Part shown: one piece after another, positions 9,442 to 17,998 of the stretch | Layout: each line of letters starts with the position of its first letter | Numbering within the stretch: position 1 is the stretch's first letter | Made by a program: the position numbers and the translations under genes | The notes under the pieces: model-generated | The model's database searches: none | Seen by the model: the letters and a program-made list of their open reading frames with translations, nothing else | What the model was told of the DNA's origin: nothing | Origin: an uncultured Verrucomicrobiales bacterium | GTDB lineage: Bacteria > Verrucomicrobiota > Verrucomicrobiia > Verrucomicrobiales > Akkermansiaceae | Assembly (NCBI GenBank): GCA_937905985.1 | Contig: CALCWC010000050.1 | Coordinates: 1 to 54,709, forward strand | DNA: 54,709 nucleotides | Direction of reading: 5' to 3'

Positions 9442-10296
9442 TTAGTTGAGCACGCGCTCCCCGCAGGTCGGGCGTTCCAGGTAGAGCGGCAGGTCCGGGA
9501 AGAAGGTGCGCAGGGTACCCACGTTCGTGTTGCCGTCGATGAGGTACCACTTGTTCTTCTTGGTCTCGCGGTTGGCGCCGTCGTCGGAGATGATTTCATC
9601 GCGCACGGCGTAGATGTAGCTCTTGCGCTCCACGCGGGTGCGCGCGCCGTTCGGCCCGGGCATGCTCACCACCAGCGTGGTGGGGATGATGACAATGCGC
9701 GAGCGGTCCGCCGTCTCGCCCGTTTCGCTGTAGGGCTGTTTGGGGGGCTGCTCCGGCCAGCCGTTGCCGCGCAAGTTCGGGGCGGACCCGGTCATGCTCC
9801 TTTCCGCGGCCTGTCGGCGTGCCGTCTCCGCGCGGTGGACGGAGGAAGCCGTGGCGTTGGCGGGGGTGACCACGTACTCGCCCGTGGGCGTGCCGATGGA
9901 ATAGCTTTCAATCTTGAGCCCCTGTTTCTTCATTTCCTCGCCCATCTGGACGTAGCGCTGCAGGAGGGCCTTGTTGCTCTCCGCCAGGCGGCGGCGGTTC
10001 TCCTCCTCGCGGCGTGCGCGTTCCGTCGACGTCTCGCCGGCCTTCTTGTCCAGGCCCATGATGCGGCGTGCGGCGGCGGCCTCGGCGGACGGGTTCTCGC
10101 GGTTGACGAGCATCTCTGCGTAGGTGTTGCGCAGCGGGGGGTACATGGCCTCCAGCACCCAGCGCATATCGCAGCTGCGCACGGCGGTGCCGTAGTTGCG
10201 CGCCTCGTTTGCGGCCTCGCGGGCATATTCGCTCTGCGCCGGGCTCACGCCTGCCAATGCCACCAACAAGGCACATGCTGTCGTCCAGATTTTCAT
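9442..10296 (-). CDS. Exported protein of unknown function
   Basis: I do not recognise a family. The 284-residue product starts with a signal peptide (MKIWTTACALLVALAGVSPA) and has a charged, helix-prone region at about residues 70-130 rich in Glu/Arg/Lys. A middle segment is rich in Pro and Asn. The C-terminal part (IVIIPTTLVVSMPGP, then KWYLIDGNTNVGTLRTFFPD) resembles small beta domains of periplasmic proteins. The ATG at 10296 is favoured because it begins the signal peptide and lies 6 bp from a good -10 box. It precedes the helicase gene by 29 bp. A role in the envelope is inferred from the signal peptide only. Confidence 0.7.
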   Translation of the reverse strand: MKIWTTACALLVALAGVSPAQSEYAREAANEARNYGTAVRSCDMRWVLEAMYPPLRNTYAEMLVNRENPSAEAAAARRIMGLDKKAGETSTERARREEENRRRLAESNKALLQRYVQMGEEMKKQGLKIESYSIGTPTGEYVVTPANATASSVHRAETARRQAAERSMTGSAPNLRGNGWPEQPPKQPYSETGETADRSRIVIIPTTLVVSMPGPNGARTRVERKSYIYAVRDEIISDDGANRETKKNKWYLIDGNTNVGTLRTFFPDLPLYLERPTCGERVLN

Positions 10297-10302
10297 GCCC
10301 CT

Positions 10303-10330
10303 ATCGTAGCAGATTTCCCCGCGCGCGCAA
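10303..10330 (-). promoter_or_regulatory. Promoter with -10 box 6 bp from the start codon
   Basis: Minus strand: -35 TTGCGC (10325-10330), 16-bp spacer, -10 TACGAT (10303-10308), then only AGGGGC before the ATG at 10296. The mRNA would start at or next to the initiation codon. Confidence 0.5.
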
Positions 10331-10375
10331 GGCGGAATTGTTGCATCACCCTGCCTGCCTTGCGGCGGCCGCAAC

Positions 10376-10413
10376 GTGAAAACCCCCGCGCGCCGGGCGT
10401 GCGGGGGTTTCAC
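10376..10413 (-). terminator. Intrinsic terminator after the M3 peptidase gene
   Basis: AAACCCCCGC and GCGGGGGTTT form a 10-bp GC-rich stem, extended by GTG/CAC pairs at the base, with a T-run (GGGGGTTTTC) on the minus strand. It separates the M3 peptidase gene from the next minus-strand gene. Confidence 0.75.
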
Positions 10414-10415
10414 CC

Positions 10416-10447
10416 ATCGTCAATGGTAAATGGTCAATCGCCAATTA
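10416..10447. repeat. Heptad repeat array beside the M3 stop codon
   Basis: Units on the plus strand: ATCGTCA, ATGGTAA, ATGGTCA, ATCGCCA, then ATTAC, whose TTA is the complement of the M3 gene stop codon. On the minus strand the order is stop codon, heptads, hairpin terminator. Confidence 0.7.
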
Positions 10448-12640
10448 CTTCAGGCCTTCCTTCTTCAGCAGGGCGTCCGGCTGGGGGTCGCGGCCCATGA
10501 AGTCGCGGAAGACCTCGGCGGCGGGCTTGCTGTCGCCCTTGGAGAGGATGGCCTCCCTGTAGGCGGCGCCGGTGGCGGGGTTGAGCACGCCCTCCTTGGC
10601 GAAGCGTGAGAAGGCGTCCGCGGCCAGGACCTCCGCCCACTTGTAGGAGTAGTACCCCGCGGCGTACCCGCCGGTGATGCAGTGGGTGAGGTTGCGCATG
10701 ATGGAGCGGGAGGGCACGGTGGAGGGCATGCGCCACGCGCCCACCAGGGCGTTGGTGGCCTCGTCCAGGTCGCGCCCCTTGAAGAGCTTGTCGTAGTTCA
10801 TGTGCATCTCCAGGTCCAGCTTGGCCAGGGCGAGCTGGCTCATCTCATCGGTTGCGGGCATGTAGAAGCGGCTGTCGTTGAGCTTCTTCACCAGCTCGGC
10901 GGGCATGGGCTCGCCGGTCTTGTAGTGCTTGGCGTAGGTGGCCAGGGCCTCCGGCTCCCAGGTCCAGTCCTCGTTGAGCTGGCTGGGCAGCTCCACGAAG
11001 TCCCAGGCCACACTGGAGCCGGCGTGTGCCAGCAGCTCGGTGTCGGTGAGCATGTTGTGCATCATGTGCCCGAACTCGTGGAAGATGGTCTCCACATCAT
11101 AGTGGGAGTAGAGGGCGGGGGTGTCCTCCGTGGCGGCGGAGAGGTTGCCGCAGAGGGCTGCCAGGTGCGGGCGGTGGGGCTTGCCGTTGGCGGCGGGCTC
11201 GCCGAAGGCCAGGGGCATCACCCAGGCGCCCGCGCGCTTGCTGGGGCGCGGGTAGAGGTCCATGTAGAACGAGCCGAGGTGGGCGCCGGTCTTGTTGTCG
11301 CGCACCTCGAAGAGGCGCACGCCGGGGTACCACACCTCCGCCTTGCCGGCGGGCAGCTCCTCACCGGGTTTCAGGCAAACGGTGGGAACTTCCTTGAAGT
11401 TGATGTCGTACAGCGTGGAGGCCAGGTTGAACATGCCCTGGCGCACTTGCTCCGCCTCAAAGTAGGGGCGCACGGAATCGGGGTCGAAGGAGTAGCGCTG
11501 CTTTTTGAGCTGGTAGGCGTAGTAGGTGGCGTCCCACGGGTCCATCTTCTCCACCTTCTTGCCGGTTTGCCGGGCGTAGAAGTCCAGCAGCTCTTGGCAT
11601 TCCTTGCCGAATGCGGGCAGCACCTGCTTGGCGAGGTCGTCCACAAAGGCCATGGCCTTGTCGCCGCTCTCCACCATGCGGTGGGCGGTGGTGAGATCCG
11701 CGTAGGTCTTGAAGCCGAGCAGCTCCGCAAGCTCCTTGCGCAGCTGCATCACCTCCGCCACAATCGCCGCGGTGTCGTACTCGCCGGTGCCCACGCTCTG
11801 GCGGCCTTCCCAGCACGCCTTGCGGGTGGCGGGTACGGTGCAGTTGCGCAGCACCTCGATGACGCTGTCAATATCCAGCGTGACGAGCCACTGGGGGGCC
11901 TCCTTGGTGCCGTGCCCCTTCTCCAGCGCGGCGGCGGCGGCCTTGGCCATCCACGCGTCGCTCATGCCGTCCAGCTGCGCCTTGTCGGTCACCACCAGCT
12001 GCCAGGCATTCTGGGAATCCAGCACCTTCTTGCCGAACTCATGGGAAAGCGTGCCCAGGCGCTCCATGATTTGGGCCTTGCGTGCCTTCTGCTCGGGGGA
12101 GAGGTCGGCGCCGCTCTCGCGGAAGGAATCCACCACCTGCTGCACGTAGCGCTGCTTGGCGGGGGAGAGGGATTTCACCCAATCCTGGGCGGCGGCGCTC
12201 TTGACGACCTCCCAAAGCTTCTCATTGGCGACGATGGATGCGGAGAAGGCGGTGAGTTCCGGGATGAGCGTCTCCTGCACCTCGCGTATTTCCGGGGAGT
12301 CCAGGTTGTTTCCCAGCACGCTGAGCATGCTCTCCGCATAGTCCAGTTCGCGGGCGAGGTCCTGGTGCGCCAGGAAGACATTTTCAAAGGTGGCCTTGTC
12401 CGGTTCCACGGCGCAGATGGCATCGATGCCCTGCTGCGCGCGCTGCAGGCCGTAGCGCATGTCGCCAAGCACCTGCTTGGGCGTGATTTTGGACCAGCGC
12501 GGGTACTCGTTCCAGGCGCAGGCGGGATGCTCCGCCGCCACGGGCGTGGGGGACATGGGAGCCGCGCTTTCCTGCGCGGCGAGCGGTGCGCCCAGGGCAA
12601 GCCCGAGCGCCAGCGTCAGCATGATGTCTTTGGTTGTCAT
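10445..12640 (-). CDS. Exported M3-family zinc oligopeptidase
   Basis: A thimet-type (M3) metallopeptidase, similar to oligopeptidase A or dipeptidyl carboxypeptidase, that cleaves short peptides. The zinc site HEFGH is present near residue 520, in the family context FHEFGHMMHN. The 731-residue product starts with a signal peptide (MTTKDIMLTLALGLALGAPL, then AAQ), so unlike E. coli PrlC or Dcp it should be exported, probably to the periplasm. I placed the start at 12640 because it opens the signal peptide and lies 9 bp from a strong -10 box; a longer reading would run through the promoter. It is monocistronic, bounded by its own promoter and terminator. Its likely role is breakdown of peptides from host or dietary protein, which is inferred. 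Confidence 0.9.
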   Translation of the reverse strand: MTTKDIMLTLALGLALGAPLAAQESAAPMSPTPVAAEHPACAWNEYPRWSKITPKQVLGDMRYGLQRAQQGIDAICAVEPDKATFENVFLAHQDLARELDYAESMLSVLGNNLDSPEIREVQETLIPELTAFSASIVANEKLWEVVKSAAAQDWVKSLSPAKQRYVQQVVDSFRESGADLSPEQKARKAQIMERLGTLSHEFGKKVLDSQNAWQLVVTDKAQLDGMSDAWMAKAAAAALEKGHGTKEAPQWLVTLDIDSVIEVLRNCTVPATRKACWEGRQSVGTGEYDTAAIVAEVMQLRKELAELLGFKTYADLTTAHRMVESGDKAMAFVDDLAKQVLPAFGKECQELLDFYARQTGKKVEKMDPWDATYYAYQLKKQRYSFDPDSVRPYFEAEQVRQGMFNLASTLYDINFKEVPTVCLKPGEELPAGKAEVWYPGVRLFEVRDNKTGAHLGSFYMDLYPRPSKRAGAWVMPLAFGEPAANGKPHRPHLAALCGNLSAATEDTPALYSHYDVETIFHEFGHMMHNMLTDTELLAHAGSSVAWDFVELPSQLNEDWTWEPEALATYAKHYKTGEPMPAELVKKLNDSRFYMPATDEMSQLALAKLDLEMHMNYDKLFKGRDLDEATNALVGAWRMPSTVPSRSIMRNLTHCITGGYAAGYYSYKWAEVLAADAFSRFAKEGVLNPATGAAYREAILSKGDSKPAAEVFRDFMGRDPQPDALLKKEGLK

Positions 12641-12649
12641 CTCTGCGGG

Positions 12650-12679
12650 TTTATAGCATGCGGCGCGGACGAATGTCAA
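12650..12679 (-). promoter_or_regulatory. M3 peptidase promoter, near-leaderless
   Basis: Minus strand: consensus -35 TTGACA (12674-12679), 18-bp spacer, -10 TATAAA (12650-12655), then 9 bp to the ATG at 12640. The leader would be only 2-3 nt. Confidence 0.6.
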
Positions 12680-12742
12680 TTCGTTTCCGTGTGCGCATGT
12701 GGGCGCGCGGGAGACAACGCGAGAGGTGTCAATCACGCCCGT

Positions 12743-14941
12743 TTACGCCATGCGCTCGAGGGTTTGCTTGGCGAGCTGGCAGGCGGCGGGGTAGTCCAGC
12801 TTCCCGTTGGGAAGGCAGGGGATTTTTTCAACGTTGAGGATGGCATCCGGGCACCAGTTGTCCGAGAAGCCCTCGTTGCGGATGGCGTAGCGGAGCACCG
12901 AGGCGTCCGGCGGCAGGGCCTGCGGCGGCAGCGTGGTGAGCATGATGAGATGGTCGCGCGCATCGCGGTCCGTGAGCGTGACAACGGCAATCCGGGGTTC
13001 CCCGTTTTCGGATTCCGCGGCGTCCAGGCCGTCCATCATGAGGTTTTCCAGGGCGGCGTGGGGAATGAATTCGCCGCGCACCACGGCGTAGCGGTCCTTG
13101 GTGCCGAAGATGTGCAGGCGGCCGTCCGCATCCACCATGGCGAGGTCGCCCGTGCGCAACCATCCGTTGCGGATGTTGGTGATGGTGGTCTCGTCGTCGT
13201 CCTCGTATCCGCGGGTGAGGGCGGCGCCGCGCACCCAAAGCAGGCCGGGCGTGTTGATGGGCAGCAGCTTTCTGGGTTGCCGCGGGTCGCTGATGCTCAT
13301 GGCGATGCCCGGCAGGGGCTCGCCGATGGCGTCTGCATGCATTTGCGGGCCCGCCCTGCGCGGGGACGGCGCGGTGGATTCCACGCCGCGGGAGAGGGTG
13401 ACGAGGGAGCCGAGCTCCGCCAGCGTGTAGGCGCCAGCCAGCGGAACCTGGAGAAGTTTCTCCGTTGCCCGCGTGACGGATGGCGGCACGGGGCCACCCG
13501 CCGCCACCAGGTGTTTCAGGGAAAGCAGCGGCACCTCCTTGCCGTCCGCCACCATGGAGCCGGCCATTTCCGGCGTGCCAACGGCGGAGACGATACGGTG
13601 CTGCAGCACCAGGTCGCGCAGGCGGCTTCCCGCGAATTCCGGCGAGGGGTAGGTCACCATGTTGTAGCCGTAGAGCAGCGGCATGAGCAGGCCGGGGATG
13701 AAGCCGGCGCTGCAGTGCAGCGGCGCGGCGCAAAGGATGTTGTCGCCCTCCTGCAGCTGCATGCGGCTTTGCAGGGACATGAGGTTGAAGAGCGCCATGC
13801 GGTGCGTGAGCGCTATGGCCTTGGGCTCGCCCGTGGTGCTCCCGCTGAACACCAGCGCCAGCTCGTCCCCCGCCTTTTTGTGCGGCAGCTTCAGGTAGCG
13901 CAGCAGGTACTCTGTCTTGATGCGGTGCAGCAGCGCGCGCCACACGCGCATGCGCCCGCTGCCCAGGTTCTCCAGCACCGTGTCGATGTAGACGAGGTCG
14001 CGCTTGTTCGGCCAGTCGAAATCGCGCTGCTTGGAGACGAAACGCTCGTCTGTGATGAAGCGGGTGACGTGCGCGCGCCGGATCATCTGCCTGGCGATTT
14101 CCGGTGCGGCGTTGTAGTTGATGTTGACGGGGGTGATGCCGGCGAAGATGCAGGCGAGGTTGGCGAGCGCGGCGCGCTTTCCGGGCGGCAGGATGACGCC
14201 GAGGCGCTTGCTGCCGATTTCATGGCCCAGGTGGCGCCCCAGCATCAGCGAGTACGCCAGCAGGTGGTGGTAGGGCAGTTCCGTGTCGTCGATGCCGTCG
14301 ATGATTTTGCCCTCCGGATGGTTTTTCATGCTGACGAGCAGCATGCGCGCCAGCGAGCAGTCCTCCGGCAGGGGCAGCTCCGCGAACATGTCCGCCGCGC
14401 ATTCCATCCACGCCTCCTGCACGCGCGCCGCCTGCATCACGCCGCCGATGTCCGGCAGCACGCGCACGCGGATTTCATGGCAGGGCGGTTGCGTGGTCAC
14501 GGCGTTCTCCATGCCCTCGTTGAACATGCCCACGTACACCGGAACCGTGGGCAGCGAGCAGCCGTTCATGTGTGCAAGCACCGCCCCGGGCACATCCGTG
14601 AGCGTTGCGGCGTTCCCGTCCGCGCGCGGTCCCGTCAGCAGCACCACGTGGCGCTGCGCGTCGCGTCTCCGGTCCATCACATCGTGGATCTGCTCCGCGA
14701 GCATGATGCCGCTCTGGCGCTTGACCGAACCCATGATGCCCGCGGCGCGGCTCCGCCGCAGGTAGTCCATGATTTCCGCGCCGGGCAGGTGGTTTTCCTC
14801 CACCAGCCAGGCCACGCGCGACGGGCCGCCCAGCATGGACTCGAGCTCCTGCAGGAGCTCGAGGGTAGGCATGCGGTTGGGGACGATAAACGCAGGGCGT
14901 GTGGGCAGGTGTTCCCTCCCCTCTATGCGGATGGTTGCCAT
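12743..14941 (-). CDS. Aas-like acyltransferase/AMP-dependent acyl-ligase fusion
   Basis: A 732-residue protein with the architecture of E. coli Aas: an N-terminal PlsC-like domain (about residues 1-210) and an acyl-adenylating domain (about 220-732). Aas re-acylates lysophospholipids using acyl-ACP made by its second domain. The ligase half looks complete: P-loop FSGSTTGEPKAIALTH, GWLRTGDLAMVD, FGTKDR, RGEFIP, and a C-terminal lysine in LPNGKLD. The acyltransferase half is odd: the place of the NHxxxxD motif reads NRMPTLEL, and the FPEGR region reads LLTGPRA, so both hallmark motifs are lost. The protein may work only as an acyl-ACP or acyl-CoA ligase, or the first domain may only bind lipid. 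It is the last gene of an operon with mscL (18-bp gap). Confidence 0.8.
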   Translation of the reverse strand: MATIRIEGREHLPTRPAFIVPNRMPTLELLQELESMLGGPSRVAWLVEENHLPGAEIMDYLRRSRAAGIMGSVKRQSGIMLAEQIHDVMDRRRDAQRHVVLLTGPRADGNAATLTDVPGAVLAHMNGCSLPTVPVYVGMFNEGMENAVTTQPPCHEIRVRVLPDIGGVMQAARVQEAWMECAADMFAELPLPEDCSLARMLLVSMKNHPEGKIIDGIDDTELPYHHLLAYSLMLGRHLGHEIGSKRLGVILPPGKRAALANLACIFAGITPVNINYNAAPEIARQMIRRAHVTRFITDERFVSKQRDFDWPNKRDLVYIDTVLENLGSGRMRVWRALLHRIKTEYLLRYLKLPHKKAGDELALVFSGSTTGEPKAIALTHRMALFNLMSLQSRMQLQEGDNILCAAPLHCSAGFIPGLLMPLLYGYNMVTYPSPEFAGSRLRDLVLQHRIVSAVGTPEMAGSMVADGKEVPLLSLKHLVAAGGPVPPSVTRATEKLLQVPLAGAYTLAELGSLVTLSRGVESTAPSPRRAGPQMHADAIGEPLPGIAMSISDPRQPRKLLPINTPGLLWVRGAALTRGYEDDDETTITNIRNGWLRTGDLAMVDADGRLHIFGTKDRYAVVRGEFIPHAALENLMMDGLDAAESENGEPRIAVVTLTDRDARDHLIMLTTLPPQALPPDASVLRYAIRNEGFSDNWCPDAILNVEKIPCLPNGKLDYPAACQLAKQTLERMA

Positions 14942-14959
14942 GAAAGGCGGGTAGGCGCG

Positions 14960-15352
14960 TTATTTCCGGAGCGCATCGCGGATTTCACGCAGAAGCTGGA
15001 TGTCTTCCGGTGTGGGGGCGGGGGCTTCCTCCTTGGGCGCTTCCTTGTCCTTGGCGCGCAGCTTGCACAGCACGCGGATGGCGAAGAAGATGGACAGGGA
15101 GATGATCAGGAAGTCGATGATGGTCTGGATGAACGAGCCGTACTTCACGCCGTGCCACGCCAGCGTCTCCAGCGTGCTGTTGGGCGAGATGAGCAGGATG
15201 GCCGGCATGATGACATCGTTCACCAGGGAGGTGACAATCTTGCCGAAGGCGCCGCCGATGATGACACCGACAGCCATGTCCATCACGTTGCCCTTGAGGG
15301 CGAACTCCTTGAATTCCTTCACCCAGGCGGGTGTGATTTTGTTCATTTCCAT
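14960..15352 (-). CDS. mscL: Large-conductance mechanosensitive channel MscL
   Basis: An inner-membrane channel that opens under membrane tension and protects against osmotic downshock. The sequence is typical: FKEFALKGNVMDMAVGVIIG (the N-terminal helix and first membrane segment with its Gly/Ala packing face), a periplasmic loop, a second membrane segment (TIIDFLIISLSIFFAIRVL) and a charged C-terminal helix (PEDIQLLREIRDALRK). Length is about 130 residues, normal for the family. Two ATGs lie two codons apart (15352 and 15346); the second has a GGA just upstream, so the true start could be either. It lies 17 bp after the histidine-phosphatase-like gene and 18 bp before the aas-like gene. Confidence 0.95.
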   Translation of the reverse strand: MEMNKITPAWVKEFKEFALKGNVMDMAVGVIIGGAFGKIVTSLVNDVIMPAILLISPNSTLETLAWHGVKYGSFIQTIIDFLIISLSIFFAIRVLCKLRAKDKEAPKEEAPAPTPEDIQLLREIRDALRK

Positions 15353-15369
15353 AATAATGATTGGTTGGG

Positions 15370-16056
15370 TTAGAGAAGCTTGAAGGCTTTGACGCCCCAC
15401 TCGCGGCATTCCCAGGTGGAGCCGTCATGCGAGGTGAAGATGCACACGCCGCCCGTGGGCACCTTGATGTCGTGTGCCGCGCAGAAGGCGGCGTAGTCGC
15501 CCGTGATGTGCGGGGCAAAGCGGATGGCGCCGTTGCTGGAGACGCAGAGCAGGGCCTCTCCGTCCGCCACCTCGGCGGCCAGTTCATGCCAGTTGCTGAT
15601 GATGCGCTCCACGTCCACCTGCCAGCCCTGGGGCACCACGGCGCGCGCGTTCCACAGGTCGATGGCTTCCGCGCCGAGCTGCTCCAGCTGTTCCGCGGGC
15701 AACGCGGCGGGGTCCAGGCCCTTTTGCGGGGCGGCAACGGTGCCGAGGCGGCGCATCACGGCCTCCTCGGTCTGGTTCTCGTCGGGGCCGTAGTCCACCT
15801 CGATGAAACGCTCGTCTGGCGCGACGGGGCAGGGGTTGCCCAGCTCCTCGGCGGCCAGCTGCGCGGTTTTCATGGTGCGCTTGAGGGGCGCGGCCAGGAT
15901 GCGGGAAGGCGTGATGCCGAGCTTTTTGAGGTAGAGGCCGATGCCGCGTGCGCGCTCCTCCTCCACGAGCTCCAAATCGGTGCGTGCGCCCACTCGGGTG
16001 GGCGTTTCCCCCTTGCGAAAGGTGTTTCCGTGGCGTGCGATGACAAGCGTTTTCAT
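15370..16056 (-). CDS. Histidine-phosphatase-superfamily protein, second His missing
   Basis: The 228-residue product belongs to the phosphoglycerate-mutase-like superfamily, whose members transfer phosphate through a histidine in an RHG motif. ARHGNTF (residues 7-13) supplies the phosphorylated His, and ERFIEVDYG the usual acidic residue. The second catalytic histidine, normally in a motif like SHG near residue 175, is replaced: this stretch reads VSSNGAIR. Activity may therefore be reduced or altered. A short upstream reading frame overlaps its start codon, which may couple its translation. It heads the operon with mscL and the aas-like gene. The substrate cannot be inferred. Confidence 0.82.
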   Translation of the reverse strand: MKTLVIARHGNTFRKGETPTRVGARTDLELVEEERARGIGLYLKKLGITPSRILAAPLKRTMKTAQLAAEELGNPCPVAPDERFIEVDYGPDENQTEEAVMRRLGTVAAPQKGLDPAALPAEQLEQLGAEAIDLWNARAVVPQGWQVDVERIISNWHELAAEVADGEALLCVSSNGAIRFAPHITGDYAAFCAAHDIKVPTGGVCIFTSHDGSTWECREWGVKAFKLL

Positions 16057-16082
16057 ATGGCGGCGAGAGCCGTATCAGGCAT
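16053..16082 (-). CDS. Possible 9-codon upstream ORF
   Basis: ATG at 16082 reads MPDTALAAI and ends in TGA that overlaps the ATG of the phosphatase-like gene (ATGA). Its ATG lies 5 bp after a -10 box, so it could be the leaderless first cistron that delivers ribosomes to the next start. Only sequence position supports it; no homology is expected for nine codons. Confidence 0.3.
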   Translation of the reverse strand: MPDTALAAI

Positions 16083-16087
16083 TGCCC

Positions 16088-16116
16088 ATTCTACCCCGCC
16101 CGCCCCTTCTGTGCAA
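16088..16116 (-). promoter_or_regulatory. Promoter of the phosphatase-mscL-aas operon
   Basis: Minus strand: -35 TTGCAC (16111-16116), 17-bp spacer, -10 TAGAAT (16088-16093). A TTGACT lies a few bases further upstream as a competing -35. Confidence 0.55.
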
Positions 16117-16171
16117 GTCAAAAGAATGAACACCCCCATGTTTCGGGGCTGCGGGCGGCGTTTCATTGTCC

Positions 16172-16200
16172 TTGAAGAAAGCAGGCGTATGGTATAGACT
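16172..16200 (+). promoter_or_regulatory. Promoter of the lysozyme-like lipoprotein gene
   Basis: -35 TTGAAG (16172-16177), 17-bp spacer, -10 TAGACT (16195-16200), 8 bp to the ATG at 16209. It is divergent from the promoter at 16088-16116. Confidence 0.5.
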
Positions 16201-16208
16201 GGTGGGGT

Positions 16209-17003
16209 ATGAAGGCATTTTGGATGATACCGTTGGCGGCAATGGCACTGGGTTCATGCGTGGCGGAGCCGGGGGCGCAGCCCGCGCGCACCACCGGCGC
16301 AAGCGTGGGCGCAAACGTGGACACCGCGTGGCTCGGCCGCAAGATTTGGGCCAACGAGTGCGCGGGTACCGTGCCCGGGTTGGTTTCGTGGAACGCGGGT
16401 GAGGCGTTCCCCTCTCTGGGCATCGGCCATTTTATCTGGTACCCCGCGGGGGTGCAGGAGAGGTTTGATGAAAGTTTCCCGAAGTTCATCGCGTATGCGC
16501 GCCGCAGCGGCGTGCAGGTGCCGGCTTTCTTCAACGGTCCCGCCCCGTGGGCCAACAAGGCCGCGTTCCTGGCGGACCGCAGCGGCTTGGCGGACCGCAT
16601 GCGCCAGTGGCTGGCGCAGCATGTGGAGCTGCAGACGCGCTTCATCATGGCCCGCTCGCGCGCCGCGCTGGGAACCATGGCGCGCATGAGCCGCAACCCC
16701 CAGGCGGTGGCCGCCCACTACAACGCGCTCGCCGCCACCACCCAGGGCATGTACTGCCTGGTGGATTATGTGAACTTCAAGGGCGAGGGCGTGAAGGAGT
16801 CTGAACGCTACAACGGCCAGGGCTGGGGTCTGCTCCAGGTGCTGGAGGAAATGCGCGGCAACCCGCAGGGGCGCGCCGCCACGGCTGAATTCTCCCGTGC
16901 TGCGGGAGTGGTGCTCACGCGCCGCGTCAACAATTCCCCCGCGGAGCGCGGCGAGCGCCGCTGGCTCCCCGGCTGGCTCAACCGCTGCGCCACCTACCGC
17001 TGA
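16209..17003 (+). CDS. Lipoprotein of unknown function, possibly lysozyme-fold
   Basis: A 264-residue lipoprotein: the signal sequence MKAFWMIPLAAMALGSC ends in a lipobox (LGSC), so Cys17 should be lipidated. The mature part contains IWANECAGTVPGLVSWNAGE and LGIGHFIWYP, a pattern I associate with uncharacterised proteins that resemble lysozyme-like hydrolases; the Glu in NECAG is a candidate catalytic acid. The rest is helical and Arg-rich. I cannot name the enzyme family with confidence. It is followed 29 bp later by the dihydrouridine synthase gene and may share its transcript. Confidence 0.75.
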   Translation: MKAFWMIPLAAMALGSCVAEPGAQPARTTGASVGANVDTAWLGRKIWANECAGTVPGLVSWNAGEAFPSLGIGHFIWYPAGVQERFDESFPKFIAYARRSGVQVPAFFNGPAPWANKAAFLADRSGLADRMRQWLAQHVELQTRFIMARSRAALGTMARMSRNPQAVAAHYNALAATTQGMYCLVDYVNFKGEGVKESERYNGQGWGLLQVLEEMRGNPQGRAATAEFSRAAGVVLTRRVNNSPAERGERRWLPGWLNRCATYR

Positions 17004-17032
17004 TTGCCTAATCCTAATCCTCATTCGCCAGG

Positions 17033-17998
17033 ATGTTCGGCTCGTTTCCGTTGTATTTGGCCCCCATGGCGGGCGTGACCGACCCCATCTTCCGCACGCT
17101 GTGCAAGGAGGAGGGGGCGGACGTGATGGAGACGGAATTCGTCTCCGCGGAGGGCGTGCTGCAATGCTGGGAACGCAACCGCCGCTACGTGGAGTTTGAG
17201 GATGCACACCGCCCGCTGGGTATCCAGCTCTTCGGCTCCGTGCCGGAGCACATGGCCGCCGCCGCGCGTATCATCTGGGATGCCACGCAGCCCGACTTTA
17301 TCGATATCAACGCCGGCTGCCCCGTGCCCAAGGTGGTGGGCAAGAACGGCGGTTCATCCCTGCTGAAGGATCTGCCTCTGCTGCAGCGTATCGCCCAGGC
17401 TTTGGTCCATGAAATGGGCTCGGATTGCCCTGTGACCGCCAAGATTCGCATCGGCTGGGACGCGGAGCACATCTGCGCCCCGGAGGCCGTGCAGCGCCTG
17501 GAGGACGCCGGCGTGCGCGCCGTCACCATCCACGGCCGCACTCGCTCCCAGCAGTATGCCGGCAAGGCGGATTGGAGCATCATCGACGCCTGCGCGCGGC
17601 AGGCCGGAATCCCCGTCATCGGCAACGGCGACCTCGCCACGCCGGAGGACATCCGCCGCGTGCGGGAAACAACCGCCGTATCCGGTGTGGCCATTGGCCG
17701 CGCGGCCATGGCGGCTCCGTGGATATTCCGCCAGGCCAAGGCCTATCTGCAGAGCGGCGAGGTTCCGCCGCCGCCCACGCCGCGCGAGCGCATCGCATTC
17801 GTCCTGCGGCACGCGCGCATGGCCGTGGAAAGCCGCCACTACGGGGACGAGCTGCCCACCATGCGCGCCATGCGGTCCCGCCTGCTGGCCTATGCCAAGG
17901 GCATCCCCGGCACCAAGCCGCTGCGCCCGCAGCTTTCCCGCGTGGCTTCGCTCGCTGAACTCCAAGACATCCTCTCACCCCTCTATGAACAAGCCTGA
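17033..17998 (+). CDS. dusB: tRNA-dihydrouridine synthase (DusB type)
   Basis: An FMN-dependent enzyme that reduces uridine to dihydrouridine in the tRNA D-loop, using NADPH. Hallmarks are the N-terminal YLAPMAGVTDPIFR, the active-site loop INAGCPVPKVVGKNGG with its catalytic Cys, TAKIRIGWD, VTIHGRTRSQQYAGKADW, IPVIGNGDL and GVAIGRAAMAAPWIF for phosphate binding of FMN. At 321 residues it has the normal length. The substitution pattern around the catalytic loop is closest to DusB, though the subfamily assignment is by eye. Its last 14 bp overlap the start of the U32 gene, so the two are translationally linked. Confidence 0.92.
   Translation: MFGSFPLYLAPMAGVTDPIFRTLCKEEGADVMETEFVSAEGVLQCWERNRRYVEFEDAHRPLGIQLFGSVPEHMAAAARIIWDATQPDFIDINAGCPVPKVVGKNGGSSLLKDLPLLQRIAQALVHEMGSDCPVTAKIRIGWDAEHICAPEAVQRLEDAGVRAVTIHGRTRSQQYAGKADWSIIDACARQAGIPVIGNGDLATPEDIRRVRETTAVSGVAIGRAAMAAPWIFRQAKAYLQSGEVPPPPTPRERIAFVLRHARMAVESRHYGDELPTMRAMRSRLLAYAKGIPGTKPLRPQLSRVASLAELQDILSPLYEQA

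Noticed and set aside
10682..15373. A 1563-codon open frame on the plus strand
   Set aside because: It runs antisense through the M3 peptidase, Aas-like and MscL genes, all of which have clear motifs. It is a shadow frame.
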